Assembly: GCF_030272615.1 (NCBI RefSeq)
Contig: NC_081413.1
Location: 157,361,849 to 157,425,848 of the forward strand
DNA length: 64,000 bases
Reading direction: 5' to 3'
Origin: Cryptomeria japonica
Lineage: Eukaryota > Streptophyta > Pinopsida > Cupressales > Cupressaceae
Shown here: positions 23,376 to 36,222 of the stretch, piece by piece
Numbering within the stretch: the stretch's first letter is position 1
Layout of the letters: each line of letters begins with the position of its first letter
Translations under genes and position numbers: made by a program
Notes under the pieces: model-generated
What the model was told of the DNA's origin: nothing
The model's input: the letters and a program-made list of their open reading frames with translations, nothing else
Database searches by the model: none

Positions 23376-24554
23376 TCAAGGAGTTCAGTGATGTTTAATA
23401 TTTTTCATTTGTACATGGGTTTCTAACAATTATTTTATTTGATCCTTATATTTGGAAATACAAAAAGAATTAATTTATGCTCTCCAAATTTTTACATAGG
23501 GTTGGTAAGACGTGTCCTCCCCAATCTAGTTTTAAATTATTATTGGGGCTCTTAAATAGAGGTAATCTAGGTGTGGCAAGGATAGGGGTTCAGCCATGCT
23601 AATGATGTAAAACTGGTTTTGGTTTTTTCTTAGGCTGTGGAAAAAAACATCAAAAACATGATACAACTCCAATTTATTTTGATGGCTATTAATTAAACTT
23701 GTGAGTTTGGTTTGACAAATTTTATTTGTAAATTTGAAATAAATTATTCTTAATTTCCCTTCTGAACATGAACATAATAAGTATTTAAGTATCTCTTGAA
23801 GGCCAGCTTCTTTTGTTGAATAGATCAATTGCTTCACTCCAAATTTTGAAGTTATCTCCTTTGTTCATATAAATAAGGTATGCAATGTTGTAGCAGACTG
23901 GCTTGTTTCTGAATTAACGTTTGCATTGTCTAATAAATTTTCACAACTTCTCTAACTTAGTAATAAATAAAAGATTTGAATTCTTCAATGAATATTACAG
24001 TTATTTAATTTATTCTAATTTATATTGTTAACATAATAATGACAAACCTCCTTGATTTCCCTCTTCTTACTTTAAGACTGGCTCTTTCCAATTTAAAAAA
24101 TCACAATCTCAATGCTGTAAACTGTAATTTTCTTCTATTGTTTTAAAAGATCTCATTTTTTCTCAACAAAAGAAAAAACGTAAGCTATGTGATAGGAGAA
24201 CGAGAAAAGGACGTCACATTCATTTCAAAAAGTCATTCTTAACAAAACGGAAAGAGAACTATAGTATAGATCCCAGCTGGTTGAGGTTACTCTTTGAAGC
24301 TTGCAGTAAAAGATCCAACATGATTATAAGAGTGACATAAGAGTATAAGAATCAAACAACACCATAAGTCCTCTAATAACAAATGTCCAAGAAAGAGAGC
24401 GAGATAGGAGAAATATATTGAAGCTGTAACAGTCTACTTCAACCTTATTACTTAACAAAGCACTGCAACTATATTTAAGTGTATCCATTTATATCAAATT
24501 GTCTTCGGCAACTCCAATATCTCATTCGAAGTAACTAAAAATATGTCATGTATA
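23376..24554. other. Unit 2 start: 3' flank of AP2 copy 2
   Basis: It matches 5843-7089 and 52862-54206. It holds a 101-codon minus-strand frame (23532-23837) homologous to 6150-6449, and no recognised gene. Confidence 0.7.
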
Positions 24555-27500
24555 TCACTCCATTTGAACAGAATTCTTTTTACTGTTCCATGGTCGAGGG
24601 GATATACAAGCGTGGCCATTCGAGGGATTAGCTTGAGGTGGCAAGGATTCAAGAGGTTCTACAATCCAGCTACTATGCATCAAATTCTGATTTTCTAATC
24701 TACCCGGCACTGTGAACTTTTGGGTATTTAAGTAGGTTGCATTTCTTGCCAAGAGATCACTGCCTTCAAAATTTGCAGTACCCAATCCATTTGAAACGGT
24801 TCCCATCGGAATTGTCTGAAAATTATTTAAGGCGAAGAGATCAGATGGATTAGCAAAAACAACAGATGAATTGGATAACCCCAAACCATTGGCTGCAAAA
24901 ACATCTGAAATATTGGCCTCGTTAATAATTGCAGGTCCCAAGCCCATATCAATTTGAGGGAGAACCTGATTTGATGATGTCAAGATGGGTTGGCCAAGGA
25001 AAGAATGAGAAATATTGGTAACAGCTTGCATATCATCTGCAGGTTTATACCACAACCCACTGTGTGATTGTGATGTTGACAGCAATGGATTACTTTGTTG
25101 CTGGTCATGAGCAGTTTTGGATTCAGCAACATCATTACAATAGCTGGCTGCACCTCTTGGTGAACCCATTCTATTGCCCACAATTCTGGGTGCATTCATA
25201 ATTCTATCAACATCTCTTAATCCTGTCTCCTTGATATAAGTTATAAGTTGTCCTATAGGTAGTGGGCTGCTTTTAGTTCTTGAAAATCTATTGTCAAAGT
25301 TTGTAACTGAATCATTGCCTCTAAATTTGATTGTAGCAATGTTATATATGATAGCCGCCTCTTCCTCGGTACCTGCCAGTTGAAAGACCCAACGAGTTCA
25401 CCACAACTTTTAGCTGGTTTACTTACTTGATAAATCATTTTTCTAAGAGAAATATATAGTAGATTTGTTCATGTTTGGTGTACTCACTGTATGTTCCCAG
25501 ATATACGTCTTTGTTTCCATTAATTTTTCCAATTCTAGCCTGACACTTTCCCTTTTGATGGTGTCTGCGATATGTTACAGATTTAACATTAGAATACAGC
25601 TTTTCCTACTAATGTTTAATGAATAACCATTTCTATAGTCAGATCTTGATCTCAAAACCCTAAATAAAGCTAACAATTTAAGTACAGACCTTGTTACTCC
25701 ACGGTAAATTGATTCGCTTCTTGTAAAGCCAGTACTCTTCCTACATCAATGATAGATGAATATATGTTAGCACCATACGTGAAAGTAATCCAATAGAATA
25801 TCTTAAAGTAAATCTAAAATGCCGTCATAGACCTTATCTGGACCCTGCTATGAATGATCTTTTTGATGGGTCATTTGAATAGGAATAAATTCAAGTTAGT
25901 GCAACTGTTCACATATTTAAAATTTCGAACTTTCTCTACCTATATATATATATAGTTCATAAACAAAAGCGCCACTGCCACATTTTTAATCTAAGAGACT
26001 TCAATGGAAATAATTCTTATACCTTTTGAGATAATTAACAGTCTGCGGTGGTCATCTGTTTCATGACTTCGAGCTCTTCTTTGTAATCAGTTATCTACAT
26101 AAAACATGCCATTTTAACAGTGGATTCAATACAAATTTTTGTAAAGGTAGACGCTGTGTAAAGTGCGATATTAAGCAGTCTTCTATACAATGTCAAATTC
26201 TTAATCGAAAATTTATTGTGCTTTTGTCACCCCAATACTTGAGAGCAGCATTATCATATGCTCTCGCTGCTTCCAATTCAGTGCCATAGCCACCTACCAG
26301 TGCATCAACTTTTGGTCAACACTTCAATCCAATCTAGCTCAGCTCACAGCTAAATTTAAAGTACCAGAGACTAGAGTTTCAAATCAGTATTTAAATGCTA
26401 TGCTTAACAACTACAATATATCTACAAAATGATATGCTCACCCAAATATACTGCTGATGATTTCAACGGATGTCCAGATTTGAAGGATGACAAGGTCACA
26501 CACAAATTATTTTTCATCAGTATAAAGACATCTTCGATCCATAAACAGCGAAGGAAAAGAACCGCTCCAGAAAAAAACTGATGAAAAACGCTAAATTAAC
26601 TCTACATACAAACACTAGGGTTTCACAGTCTATTATAATTTTAATTAGGGTTCCTCCACATTATATTTATAAATGTTTGAAAAATTTATATTTTAAATCA
26701 ACTTTTAAGGCTACCCTTAGAACAGTGATACAATGATTAATCTTTCTAATGGCGATCTAAATCATTTTAACATACCTTGTCTACCCTTTCGTTTGTGACC
26801 TTCTTTAATGAAGCTGTTGTCCCACAAATAGGCTTCATATCTCCCTGTCCATTTATGTCTGCAAGACAAAATGTCAGAGATATAAATTTTGTCTTGATAA
26901 AACCTTTTATTTATAGCTAGGTTTTATTTATAGCTTTCTTCTATTTTAGAAAATCAGATACATGGACTGTGAAAAAATTATAACATCTAAATCAGATACA
27001 TGCTTATAAATAACTTACCTGGCGACTCCACGGTACTTTGAAGTTCTTACTGAAGTTCTTCTTGCTTGGTTCAGACTAAGTGTCTTGTTATCAGAAGAAG
27101 GATAAACTTCATTACTACCCATTGAAACAGGAGTAGGAACCAAAGCAAAAGCATTTTCTATAGTAGAGATGGTTGAAGGCATACTTGGCTGAGTATTTTC
27201 ATTCACAGGCAAAGTCAGACCACAACTAGCATTAGCTACATTGCAACTTTCTGTAAGTACTAGAAAAGCCCCCACTAAGGGAGGCTTTGTTTGCAGATTG
27301 ATTTCTCAGAACTGTGTCCCTCTCAGGCTGAAGCTTGAGTCATCATTATCACTATAAGCGAACTGCAATGCATTGGTGAGACTTGAAAGTGCAACATTAT
27401 CTAAATCAAAGGTATCTGATGCAAAAATTTTAAACAGTTATGATTTGTAGATTGCCATGAAAAACAATTATTCTTATGAACCAATGTTATAAAATCGTAG

Positions 27501-28823
27501 CCCTTTTTAATGTGACCTTAACCATATTCCATTCAATATTTCACAATTTTTATCAAGTAAATTATATATAATATTTTTATTTTTAAAAATTCGAATATCT
27601 CATTTTCATATTGTGCATTAAGGAACCATGTGTCAAGGTGGTTTTAATTATGATCTCTGAACATATAAATTTTAAATGTCAACAGTTAAACTTAATTCAA
27701 ATTGAGAAAACTTTATCTCAAAAATCATCTCTTCTTATAATAAGAGTTGCTATACAATGTATATATACAATTTCACCACTGCAAGTATAACCTTTATCTA
27801 GTGTTCCATTGAATTGAAACAAACCCTACATTAAATTTATTCACACTTCAACAAACTAAAACCTACTTTCTACTATGGAAAGAGTAACCTCAATCTTATT
27901 TTTTGTAAAGATCTTTTCAAATAACATCAAATGAAAATATCACAACCTCACTAATCTATTATATAAAGATTAAATACTACCAAGCTACCCAACAAATAAG
28001 CCATATGATTACATTATGCCAATCTATAATCCTTACCCAATATTTTACAAAGATGACTAACCTTAATCAACATACACTATGCCCACATATATCCATAGCT
28101 TCAATTACATCCTACTAAAACCATTCACAAACTTAACCATAAAGAGACTCTTACCTCAAATTCCTAACCTTAATCAACATACCCTATACCTACATATATG
28201 AGAAACTTCAATTATATCCTACTAAAATCATCCACAATCTTAACCCTAAATAGACTCTAACCTCAAATTTTGTCATATTAAAATCACTACAAACTTCACT
28301 TTCCCATTAAAATATGACACCATCCATCAATTCACTAAACATTATGACTGATATATTTATTAATAAACTACCTTGATTCAACCCTAACCTAATTCCACAC
28401 CACTATAATCCTATCTAAACCTAATTCATCTCTATTCGAACAAAATATAAAACATTATAAATTGATTTTTTGTTGTTTCTAGATTTGATTGCCTTCTTTT
28501 ATTTTGCATAAACATTTGGGATACACTCTTTGATCCATCTTAAAATGATCACTCCTTGAGTTCTCTATCATTATATGATGGACAAGTGTGATCCTACACT
28601 TGATACAAAAAATAGACAAAATCAAATCTAGAAACAACAAAAAAATAGCATTGTAGATTACCCGAAACTGATAATAACATCATTAATATTAGCAGACTAA
28701 ACAGAAACATAAAAAAGATGTAGCATGTCAATCATTTTCATTTTTAAGAAAATAATATGATAAGAGCTCCTCTGAATACTCATGTGAGAGAAAGGTATGG
28801 CGAAAGGTATGACAATGCTCCAT
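24555..28823 (-). pseudogene. AP2/ANT-like transcription factor, copy 2 (pseudogene)
   Basis: Exons found: exon 1 about 28741-28823, exon 2 27019 to about 27425, exon 3 26776-26858, mini-exon 26442-26450, exon 5 about 26205-26293, exon 6 26023-26094, exon 7 25690-25740, exon 8 25488-25564 and exon 9 24555-25372. Lesions: exon 1 lost its 3' end and donor, exon 2 lacks the same 5' part as copy 1 and has further indels, the exon 5 donor GT is TT, and exon 6 has a 2-bp deletion giving a stop. Exons 7-9 are still open with good splice sites and encode most of the second AP2 domain, but the conserved Trp of [10 protein letters not shown] is Cys. Exon 9 (272 codons including the stop) is intact. Confidence 0.9.
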
Positions 28824-29058
28824 TTGACAATTTCGGATGTGTATACTATATTATTAATCTAATAACTGAGGCACATATTTTTACCAGATACGAGATGACC
28901 TAATTTGAAAGGAAGATGACAAAACCATTACCCCTATATGTACCTATACTAACCTAGCCCTAGCCGAGTTACTATAAGAGGGCAATGACGGCCATCTATT
29001 GAAATGAAAAAGTTACTCAATTTTGGTGGGGTGATTGCGGATTTGGCACTCGTGACGA
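28824..29058 (-). promoter_or_regulatory. Conserved upstream block of AP2 copy 2
   Basis: It aligns with 11128-11330 and 59034-59360. A TATA-like CTTATAGTA (reverse strand, 28971-28979) lies at the place equivalent to the copy 1 motif, about 150 bp from the ATG. Confidence 0.35.
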
Positions 29059-29700
29059 GAGGGAACTCTTAAATATTTTTTTATCCTAAATTATAGGGTT
29101 TGTGTAGATATAGTTAATGTTATGTTTTATTTTTATTTATTATTAATTATTATTTTCGAAAAAAACATTATTTAATGTTGGGCCTTTTAATAATAGTTTG
29201 TTGTATTTTTTTAGATATATTTGTATTAAATATTATTCTATCAATTAATATTAGATTATTATATTCATTAGAGGGAACTCTTAAATATTTTTTTCAACTA
29301 GTGTACACATTTTTTTTTTAGCTAATCCTAAATTATAGGGTTTGTGTAGATATAGTTAATGTTATGTTTTATTTTTATTTATTATTAATTATTGTTTTGG
29401 AAAAAAACATTATTTAATGTTGAGCCTTTTAGTAATAGTTTGTTGTATTTTTAGATATATTCGTATTAAATATTATTCTATCAATTAATATTAGACTATT
29501 ATATTCATGTAATAATCTTGATGCACATATATAATTTAATATTTTATGTATTAAAACTAAATTTTGTTTTCTAATTATTGAATGTAATTATTAAATTTAA
29601 GATTTATTTGTATATGGTTTTTATATTCATGTATAAATTATAAGAAAATAAAAGGTAATTATTGAATGTAATTATTTAATTTAGTTTTTGTTTCTACATT
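29059..29700. repeat. AT-rich spacer with a 212-bp tandem duplication
   Basis: The block starting GAGGGAACTCTTAAATATTTTT at 29059 is repeated from 29271 with few changes (period 212 bp). Units 1, 3 and 4 carry one copy. The rest is AT-rich spacer shared between units, with no genes seen. Confidence 0.75.
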
Positions 29701-31357
29701 TTATGTTACTATGTATGTTTATGATGCTCAAGGTAAGATAGTTGTGTTTACTCCTGATTATGTTTACATTAGGGACATGGAGACTAGAGATGTCATTGTT
29801 GTAGGAGTGATGGATTATTCATCTTGATTATATTTCTTTTCTCATTTTGCTCCCGATGATGATTTTACTTTGACTATGTTGACACCCTTCCATCAAGGGT
29901 GAATCATGTTTGTGAGGAAAAGTTTAGACACTTAAATCTTGGTGTTCTTGAGATGAATATTGAACTTCCTACTCCTCCACCTCCTCCTTATTTAGACTTG
30001 AGATATACTCTTCAACAGGTTGATCATAGTGTTTCAAATCCTGCTTTGTGGATTGAATTTTTGACATATGTTTCAGATTTGTTTGTTGGGTCTCATATTG
30101 CAGATTTAGGAGACATACTTGAGGGGATTTCTCTTCTCTTTAATGATAATTCCATCGTAGTTGGACATTGATCTACCTTGTCTTTGGATGTTAACATTCA
30201 TGAGTGTCCTCCTTCACTTGATTTGTCAAAATTCATGGTTTAGTTTGATCGTGCTTCTACGATGGCTTCTTCAAGCTTGGAGACTCCTACTCAACTTTTA
30301 GATATTTACACTTGGATAATTCCTTTCTTGTTCTTTCAGCTGGACATGGAGTGGCTTCTTCATCATTCAGTAGACTTCTTTCTCTCTAAGGGGAGATGTG
30401 TTTCTTGTAGGCATTCAGTCATATTTAATTTTTAGGCATACTTCATCAACATTGGAGCCTTTTCATTATGAGGGGATATCATGTATCTCTTTTTCCTTTC
30501 TATTGGGGGATATTTGATTGTATATACATGATGTATGTAGTTCTTGGGGGTCATGAGTCCTCTATTAATCATCATTTTCTTATTTATTTTCTCTCTTTTG
30601 GAGAAGGGTTTCATCCCATCTGATTTTCTACTTTTCTCTAATCGTGTGAGATTTCACTTTGCATTGTATATGGTTACCTAAGATGGCATAGTAGCTAGGA
30701 CCCATATTGCACAATAATGCACTTCCTAAGTTGCACTTAAGGAAGGGTGTTTATGTAATTAAGTGTTGTACCTATTAAAGTCTTCACCTAGGACCACATT
30801 ACACTTACCAATTAAGTTTACTTAGTGACTACTTTAAGAATATTCCCACTATAAGTGGAATTCTCACCTTTAGTTGACTTATCACACTATAACTTATTCA
30901 CCTTATGTGGGTTATAGGTTATCATTTGTATAAGATTATGACACTTATCAACATCATGTGTAATCAATCCTTCATTTGACCTTGCCTTTGTACATGCAAT
31001 GGTCATCAAGTACATTTTCATTTCCATTAGCAATATCATCAAATACTCAAATAGTCACCAAATACTCTAATAGTCTTAAAGATCATTATGAATGGTTGTA
31101 ACTTTGATCATAAAGATAATTGTTGTACCTAAATTTCTATAATGTTGATCATTGAGATCATTGAACATAGAAATAGTTACTAAAGTTGTGAAACTTTTGA
31201 TTGCAAAGATTATTGTTAAAATTTATTATAGATGTCATTGCTAAATTTGTGAAGTTTTTGATTACAAAGATCATTGTGGAAATTGATTGTAGAAATTATT
31301 TATAAATTTGTGAATTGTGTGATTGTAATGAAATTTGGAAATGTTTCACCTTTTTTT
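29701..31357 (+). mobile_element. Element A, copy 2: 3' remnant of a copia-type element
   Basis: Same layout as 14067-15861. The GAG-pre-integrase-like segment is broken by stops, the second frame is open at 29899-30171, and the putative LTR starts near 30748 after a decayed polypurine tract. Copies in different units arose with the tandem duplication, not by separate insertion. Confidence 0.6.
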
Positions 31358-33077
31358 GCAATGAATTGCTATGAATTGATTTGTTATAATGTACAAATGA
31401 GCTTGCTTATATAGGCATGAGGCTAGACAATTGAGAGCATAGATAATGCCATGTGTCTCAATGAGATAAGAGAGTAGGTAGGAGTAGGTACAACTACCCT
31501 ATAACAAAATTAAATGCATAAAAATAATTCATCTCTATCTGGAATAACAACTAAGATAACTAAGACTAACAATATTAAATTATTGATTCATGTGATAATT
31601 AAAACTATCCTATCTTAATTAGAGTAAATAGAATAAATAAAATTTACTGCAACACTCCTCCTTAAGTGCAACTTAGGGAGAAAAATTATTATCCATATGA
31701 TGTAAGATTAATTATGAAGATACAATGTATGAATTGCAAATACTAGGCCATGCTAAGTACCCATGCACAACTAATCATGCAAATAATCTCTCACAAATGG
31801 AGAAAAAGAGAAAAACTCATGGGACAAAATTGCTCTTCAAAAAAGAGATATGCAAGATACATACAAGTAATAGATCATGTGATGCATAGAGATCTCACAT
31901 CAATACCCCCCCAAAACTACATCCATAATGAGAATATAATACAATCACCTATCCAATGAAGGGAAATATAGAGATAACATTGTCCCCCCATGATAAATAA
32001 TCTCTTACAAAATTAGCAGGTATGAAGATAAAACATATCCAATGCTTACAAACAACTTGTCTCCCCTTAGGAAGAAACAAAACCATATATAGATGCAATG
32101 ATGCTTCCCATTTGGATAATCAAAGAAAGATGGAAGAATGAAAATGACGTCTCTCAAAATTGCTCATGTGTCTCCTTGTCCATGAAATATGTTGATGCCA
32201 CACTCCAATCAAGTACATACCCAAACATATAAAAAAGTGACAAAGTTGGAACTTTGTGGAAATTAATATGAAGCAAGATCCAAAGACCAATATACTGAAA
32301 TATTTCCTCCAACCAAATGGGAAAGACAATGATAGTCCTTAATTAGACGAGTATGGTTGGTGGGAGTTGTTTCATGACATTGGAAGGCGCCAATATGATG
32401 GAGATGTCAGTCACCAAAACACTCTCCTCCAGATATTCACAACGTTAAAGGAAAATATCTCAATCCAATCAACAATTTCATAGGTTGAATATATGTTGAA
32501 GGAAAAGACAAGTATGTCAGTCCACAATAGAAATGTATGACTACGAGAAGAATATCATTACCAAAAATAGCGCAGGAGGAAATGGAATCTATTGCCAGTG
32601 TCATATAACGCTGGTCCAAAAAATATCACTTCAAAGACTGCAATAAAACCACTAAAATATTTTTTTTTAATGCAGATTACCACCCAAATCATACCACAGC
32701 CACAAACTAGGTATGAGAATATCACTAGTGAATATATAGATGTTGACTTGGATTGGAAGGTTTTGCAGGAAGGATATCGCCACCAAAAGTCTCAGACTGG
32801 TTGATATATTGCTCCAAGTTGATATGTATCGCTGGAAGTGCAACACGGTTGGAATAAATCACTCTCTAGTCACTCCAGGTATGAATATCGCTCCAATTGA
32901 CAAACAAAAGATGAAAATATTTATATTGCTGTGCAATATTAAAAAATAATAATTGCTACAGGTAATTGTATTCCACTATGAGTAGGTGTATTTGTCATTA
33001 CAAATAAGAAAAATAATATCGCCATAGTTGTTATCACAAATTGAATGAAGACAACTTCTTAAAATTTTGAGAATTTT

Positions 33078-33239
33078 CAATGCCCTAAATGAAGTCAAAT
33101 CTGCAAATAGGACAGTGAGAGATTGAATAATAAATCACTCTCTTTGGTCATTGCAAGTCAATGCCCTAAATGAAGTCAAATCTGCAAATAGGACAGTGGG
33201 AGATTGAATAATAAATCACTCTCTCTAGTCATTGCAAGT
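33078..33239. repeat. 81-bp tandem duplication in element B, unit 2
   Basis: CAATGCCCTAAATGAAGTCA starts at 33078 and again at 33159, with nearly identical sequence following each. The unit 1 copy has one. Confidence 0.85.
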
Positions 33240-33253
33240 ATATATGTCACTGC
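33238..33253. repeat. Left target-site duplication of LINE-1
   Basis: GTATATATGTCACTGC here and GTATATATGTCACTAC at 39874-39889, 15 of 16 identical. The unit 1 element B has this sequence once (near 22738), uninterrupted. Confidence 0.92.
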
Positions 33254-33388
33254 TTATTTGGCCAAAAGTAGACCCCTTCTCTCTCAAGAGAAGCCTTTAA
33301 CATTTTCTCTCAGCCCTCCTCCAAGGTCTTAAAAAAGAAAAGAAAAAATGCAGCTAATATCCACCTCAAAAAAACCATCCCCAATCCT

Positions 33389-33897
33389 TTGCACGTTGCC
33401 AAAATCCTGCAAGAAGAGGAGTCCATTGAAAGTGATCTTCAGGCTGAGTTAGAAGCGGACCATGAGACCCTTCTTCCTAATGGAGCCCCCCTCTCTCCCT
33501 TAGAATTTCCCCCATTGGGCAGATCCTTAATCTCTCAATGGGAAGCCCAACTCCAGCTATGTTTTCCCCCATTCCAGCTCCCCAAGAACTGGGTCTGTCT
33601 TTGGATCAAAATGCTAAGAAACTACTGCAGGATCTAATGATATAGGAAGAGGACCCGGACTCAGTTCTAGATACCCCTCTAGCAGTATTGTACTCTCAGG
33701 TCAAAGAAAAAAGGAGGTTAGGGCTTCATCAGATCCAAGAGGGTTTAGAAAAACCAGACTTTGGTTTATCCCCTCTTAAGAAAGGCCGCAAATCTCTTAT
33801 TGAAGCCAGGACTTTAGATGGTGCTGCAGAAATCCAATCAAAACTTCAAGACCTTTGGAAAGTAGGGAAGGGGAATCCCCTTCCTGAACAACAATGA
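33389..33897 (+). pseudogene. LINE-1 ORF1, C-terminal remnant
   Basis: Two frames (33389-33637 and 33688-33897) separated by a frame change encode an acidic then basic region ending SPLKKGRKS..NPLPEQQ. The motif GRKS before the end is usual for plant LINE ORF1 C-termini. The stop TGA overlaps the ORF2 start as ATGA at 33894-33897, suggesting coupled translation in the active ancestor. Confidence 0.6.
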
Positions 33898-35133
33898 AAA
33901 TCTTATCTTGGAATGTTAGGGGCCTTAATGCCCCTAACAAACAAAGGGTGATCAAAAGGAGGATTCTTTTGGTCAGTGCAGAAACAATCTTTTTACAAGA
34001 AATGAAGCTGGAAAATAGACAAGCAGTTGCCTTCAGTGGTGGAATCAACCCCCTCTTCATGACTTCCTCACAATTGACAGTGGATTCAGATGGGGCCTCA
34101 GGAGGCCTAATGATAATCTAGAAACCTTCCCAAGTGAAAGTTGTTGGCATTGCTTCAAACAGGAACCAGATTCTGGCAAAAGTAGTTCATCACCAATCCA
34201 ATTCATCTTTCCTTGTCATTAATACTTATGGTCCAATCTCCCCCATCAACAAATGCCTCTTATGGTCCTCCTTAGATTTAGTCCACTCTTCTCATTCTAA
34301 GGAACAACTCTTTATAGGGGGTGACTTCAATGCTATCAGAAGAACCTCTGACAAAAGGGGTTGATTAATCCGCTTAGGCAGATCTCAATAGGATTTCAAC
34401 GACTGGATTGATAGGAATGGTCTGATGGAAATAGACTCAAGAGATTTGTTCACTTGGACAAATAGAAGGAAAGGCTTTAGCAAAATTGCAGAAAAATTAG
34501 ATAGATTTTTTTGGCAAGGAGACTTGAGGAGCCTTCCATTCACCCCTTCATGTTCGATAATCCCATGTTCAGGATTGGATCATTATCCCATACTGTTGTC
34601 CTTGATCGATAATAAATCATATTGCAAAGCCCCATTCAGGTTCGAGAATATGTGGATGAAGGACCAAAACTTTCTCTCATTGATAGAAAACTGGTGGAAG
34701 GAGGCATCGGTGGTAGGTTCAAAACTCTTCTTCTTTAATGCTAAGTTGAAATTTGTCAAACACAAACTGCTTCAATGGAACTCTCAGCATTTTAGAAACA
34801 TCTTCTCAACAAAATGTTTGTTAGAAGGGAGATTGGCAGCCCTAAATGATAGGATCATTTTGGAAGGTATGGATCTGGATTCCTTTCAACAAGAAAAGAT
34901 GCTCCTACTGGAATATGAGGATATTGGCAGCCCTAAATGATAGGATCATTCTGGAAGGTATGGACCTGGATTCCTTTCAACAAGAAAAGATGCTCCTACT
35001 GGAATATGAGGATATCTTGTCCAAAGAAGAGATTTTTTGGAAAAAGAAATTGAGGGAGAACTGGCTCAGTATGGGGGACAAAAACACTAAGTTCTTTCAT
35101 AATGTAACAAGAATTAGAAGGAGTAAGAACTGA
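33894..35133 (+). pseudogene. LINE-1 ORF2: endonuclease and linker
   Basis: The start is MKILSWNVRGLN, the classic AP-endonuclease N-terminus. FLQEMKLEN supplies the metal-binding Glu, then GGDFNAIR, and then SGLDHYPILLSL with the catalytic Asp-His. Stops at about 34119, 34362, 34389 and 35131 lie where Trp, Gln or similar residues are expected. The final linker part (NWLSMGDKNTKFFHN) is a family signature before the RT. A 91-bp tandem duplication (34832-35013) disrupts the frame. Confidence 0.9.
34832..35013 (+). repeat. 91-bp tandem duplication inside LINE-1 ORF2
   Basis: ATTGGCAGCCCTAAATGATA begins at 34832 and again at 34923. The copies differ at only a few bases, so the duplication is recent. 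91 is not a multiple of 3, so it shifts the frame. Confidence 0.92.
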
Positions 35134-35262
35134 ATATCAAAACTAGAGTCCAAAGATAACCAGATCATAGAGGATCCTGATGAAATTAAGGAAGAAATCA
35201 CTTCTTTCTTTTTCAATCTACTAAACAACCTTGAAGGTTCTCAGCTACTAAAGCAAGATAAG

Positions 35263-36222
35263 ATGTTGGATGTGATCCCTAGGATCATAACAGATAAGCA
35301 GAACCAAAACCTAAACGAGAGCCTTAAGATGGAGGAAGTTTTCCAAGCCCTCAATCAATTGCCTTCAGGTAAAGCTCCTGGCCCAGATGGCTTCCCAGTG
35401 GACTTTTATAAGAAATGTTGGCATATTTTAGGTCAGGACCTTGTGGCAGCCCTGGAATGCTCAAGGAGATCAGGAAGGCTTCTTAAGGAAGTCAACAACA
35501 CATTCATTATCCTCATCCCCAAGAAAGATAATGCAGTAAAGCTGGGTGATTTCAGACCTATCTCTCTTTGCAACATAGTTTATAAAATCCTGTCTAAAGT
35601 CATGATGAACAAAATGAAGCCCCTCATGGAATCAATCATATCAGAGGAACAAACAGGGTTTGTTGCAGGTCGCTCAATCCTTGATGGAGCCATAATAGCA
35701 CAAGAAGTAGTCCATACCCTCCAAAGCACTAAAAGACCAAGTATGATGATTAAAGTAGATATCTCAAAAGCTTATGATAGTGTTGATTGGTGCTTTCTTT
35801 GCAAGGTTATGAAATCCTTTGGTTTTGCAAAGCAATGGATTGATTGGATCTTTGAATGCATTTCCACCCCAAAATTTTCAATCTTGGTAAATGGGAAACC
35901 AGAAGGCTTTTTTTCCTCCATTAGGGGAATTAGACAAGGAGATCCTATCTCTCCCTTTCTTTACATTATAATGGGGGAAATTTTGGGCAGAACAATAAAA
36001 AGAAGCCACATGAACAATCTTTTAGAGGGTATCAAGGTAAGTAGAAACTTTTCAGTCACTCACCAGCAGTTTGCAGATGATAATCTTCTGTTGGGGGCAG
36101 AAAAAATCAAAGAGGCCTCCCACCTTAAACAAATTCTAGACAATTTTGGGAAAGCCTCAGGCCAAAAAAGGAACAAGGACAAATCCAAGGTTTACTTCTT
36201 TTCTACCTCTAGACAATTATAG
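35263..36222 (+). pseudogene. LINE-1 ORF2: reverse transcriptase domain
   Basis: 319 open codons cover the RVT_1 domain: LPSGKAPGPDGFPVDFYKK, FIILIPKKDNAVKLGDFRPIS, TGFVAGRSILDGA, IKVDISKAYDSVDW, GIRQGDPISPFLYI and the catalytic HQQFADDNLLLG. The palm Asp pair is intact. The frame stops with TAG at 36220-36222, where the thumb region would continue (SKILSILDCSGGSLP). Confidence 0.95.

Noticed and set aside
32120-32329. 69-codon minus-strand frame in element B
   Set aside because: No domain was recognised, the unit 1 equivalent is not open over the same span, and B has no other coding sequence.
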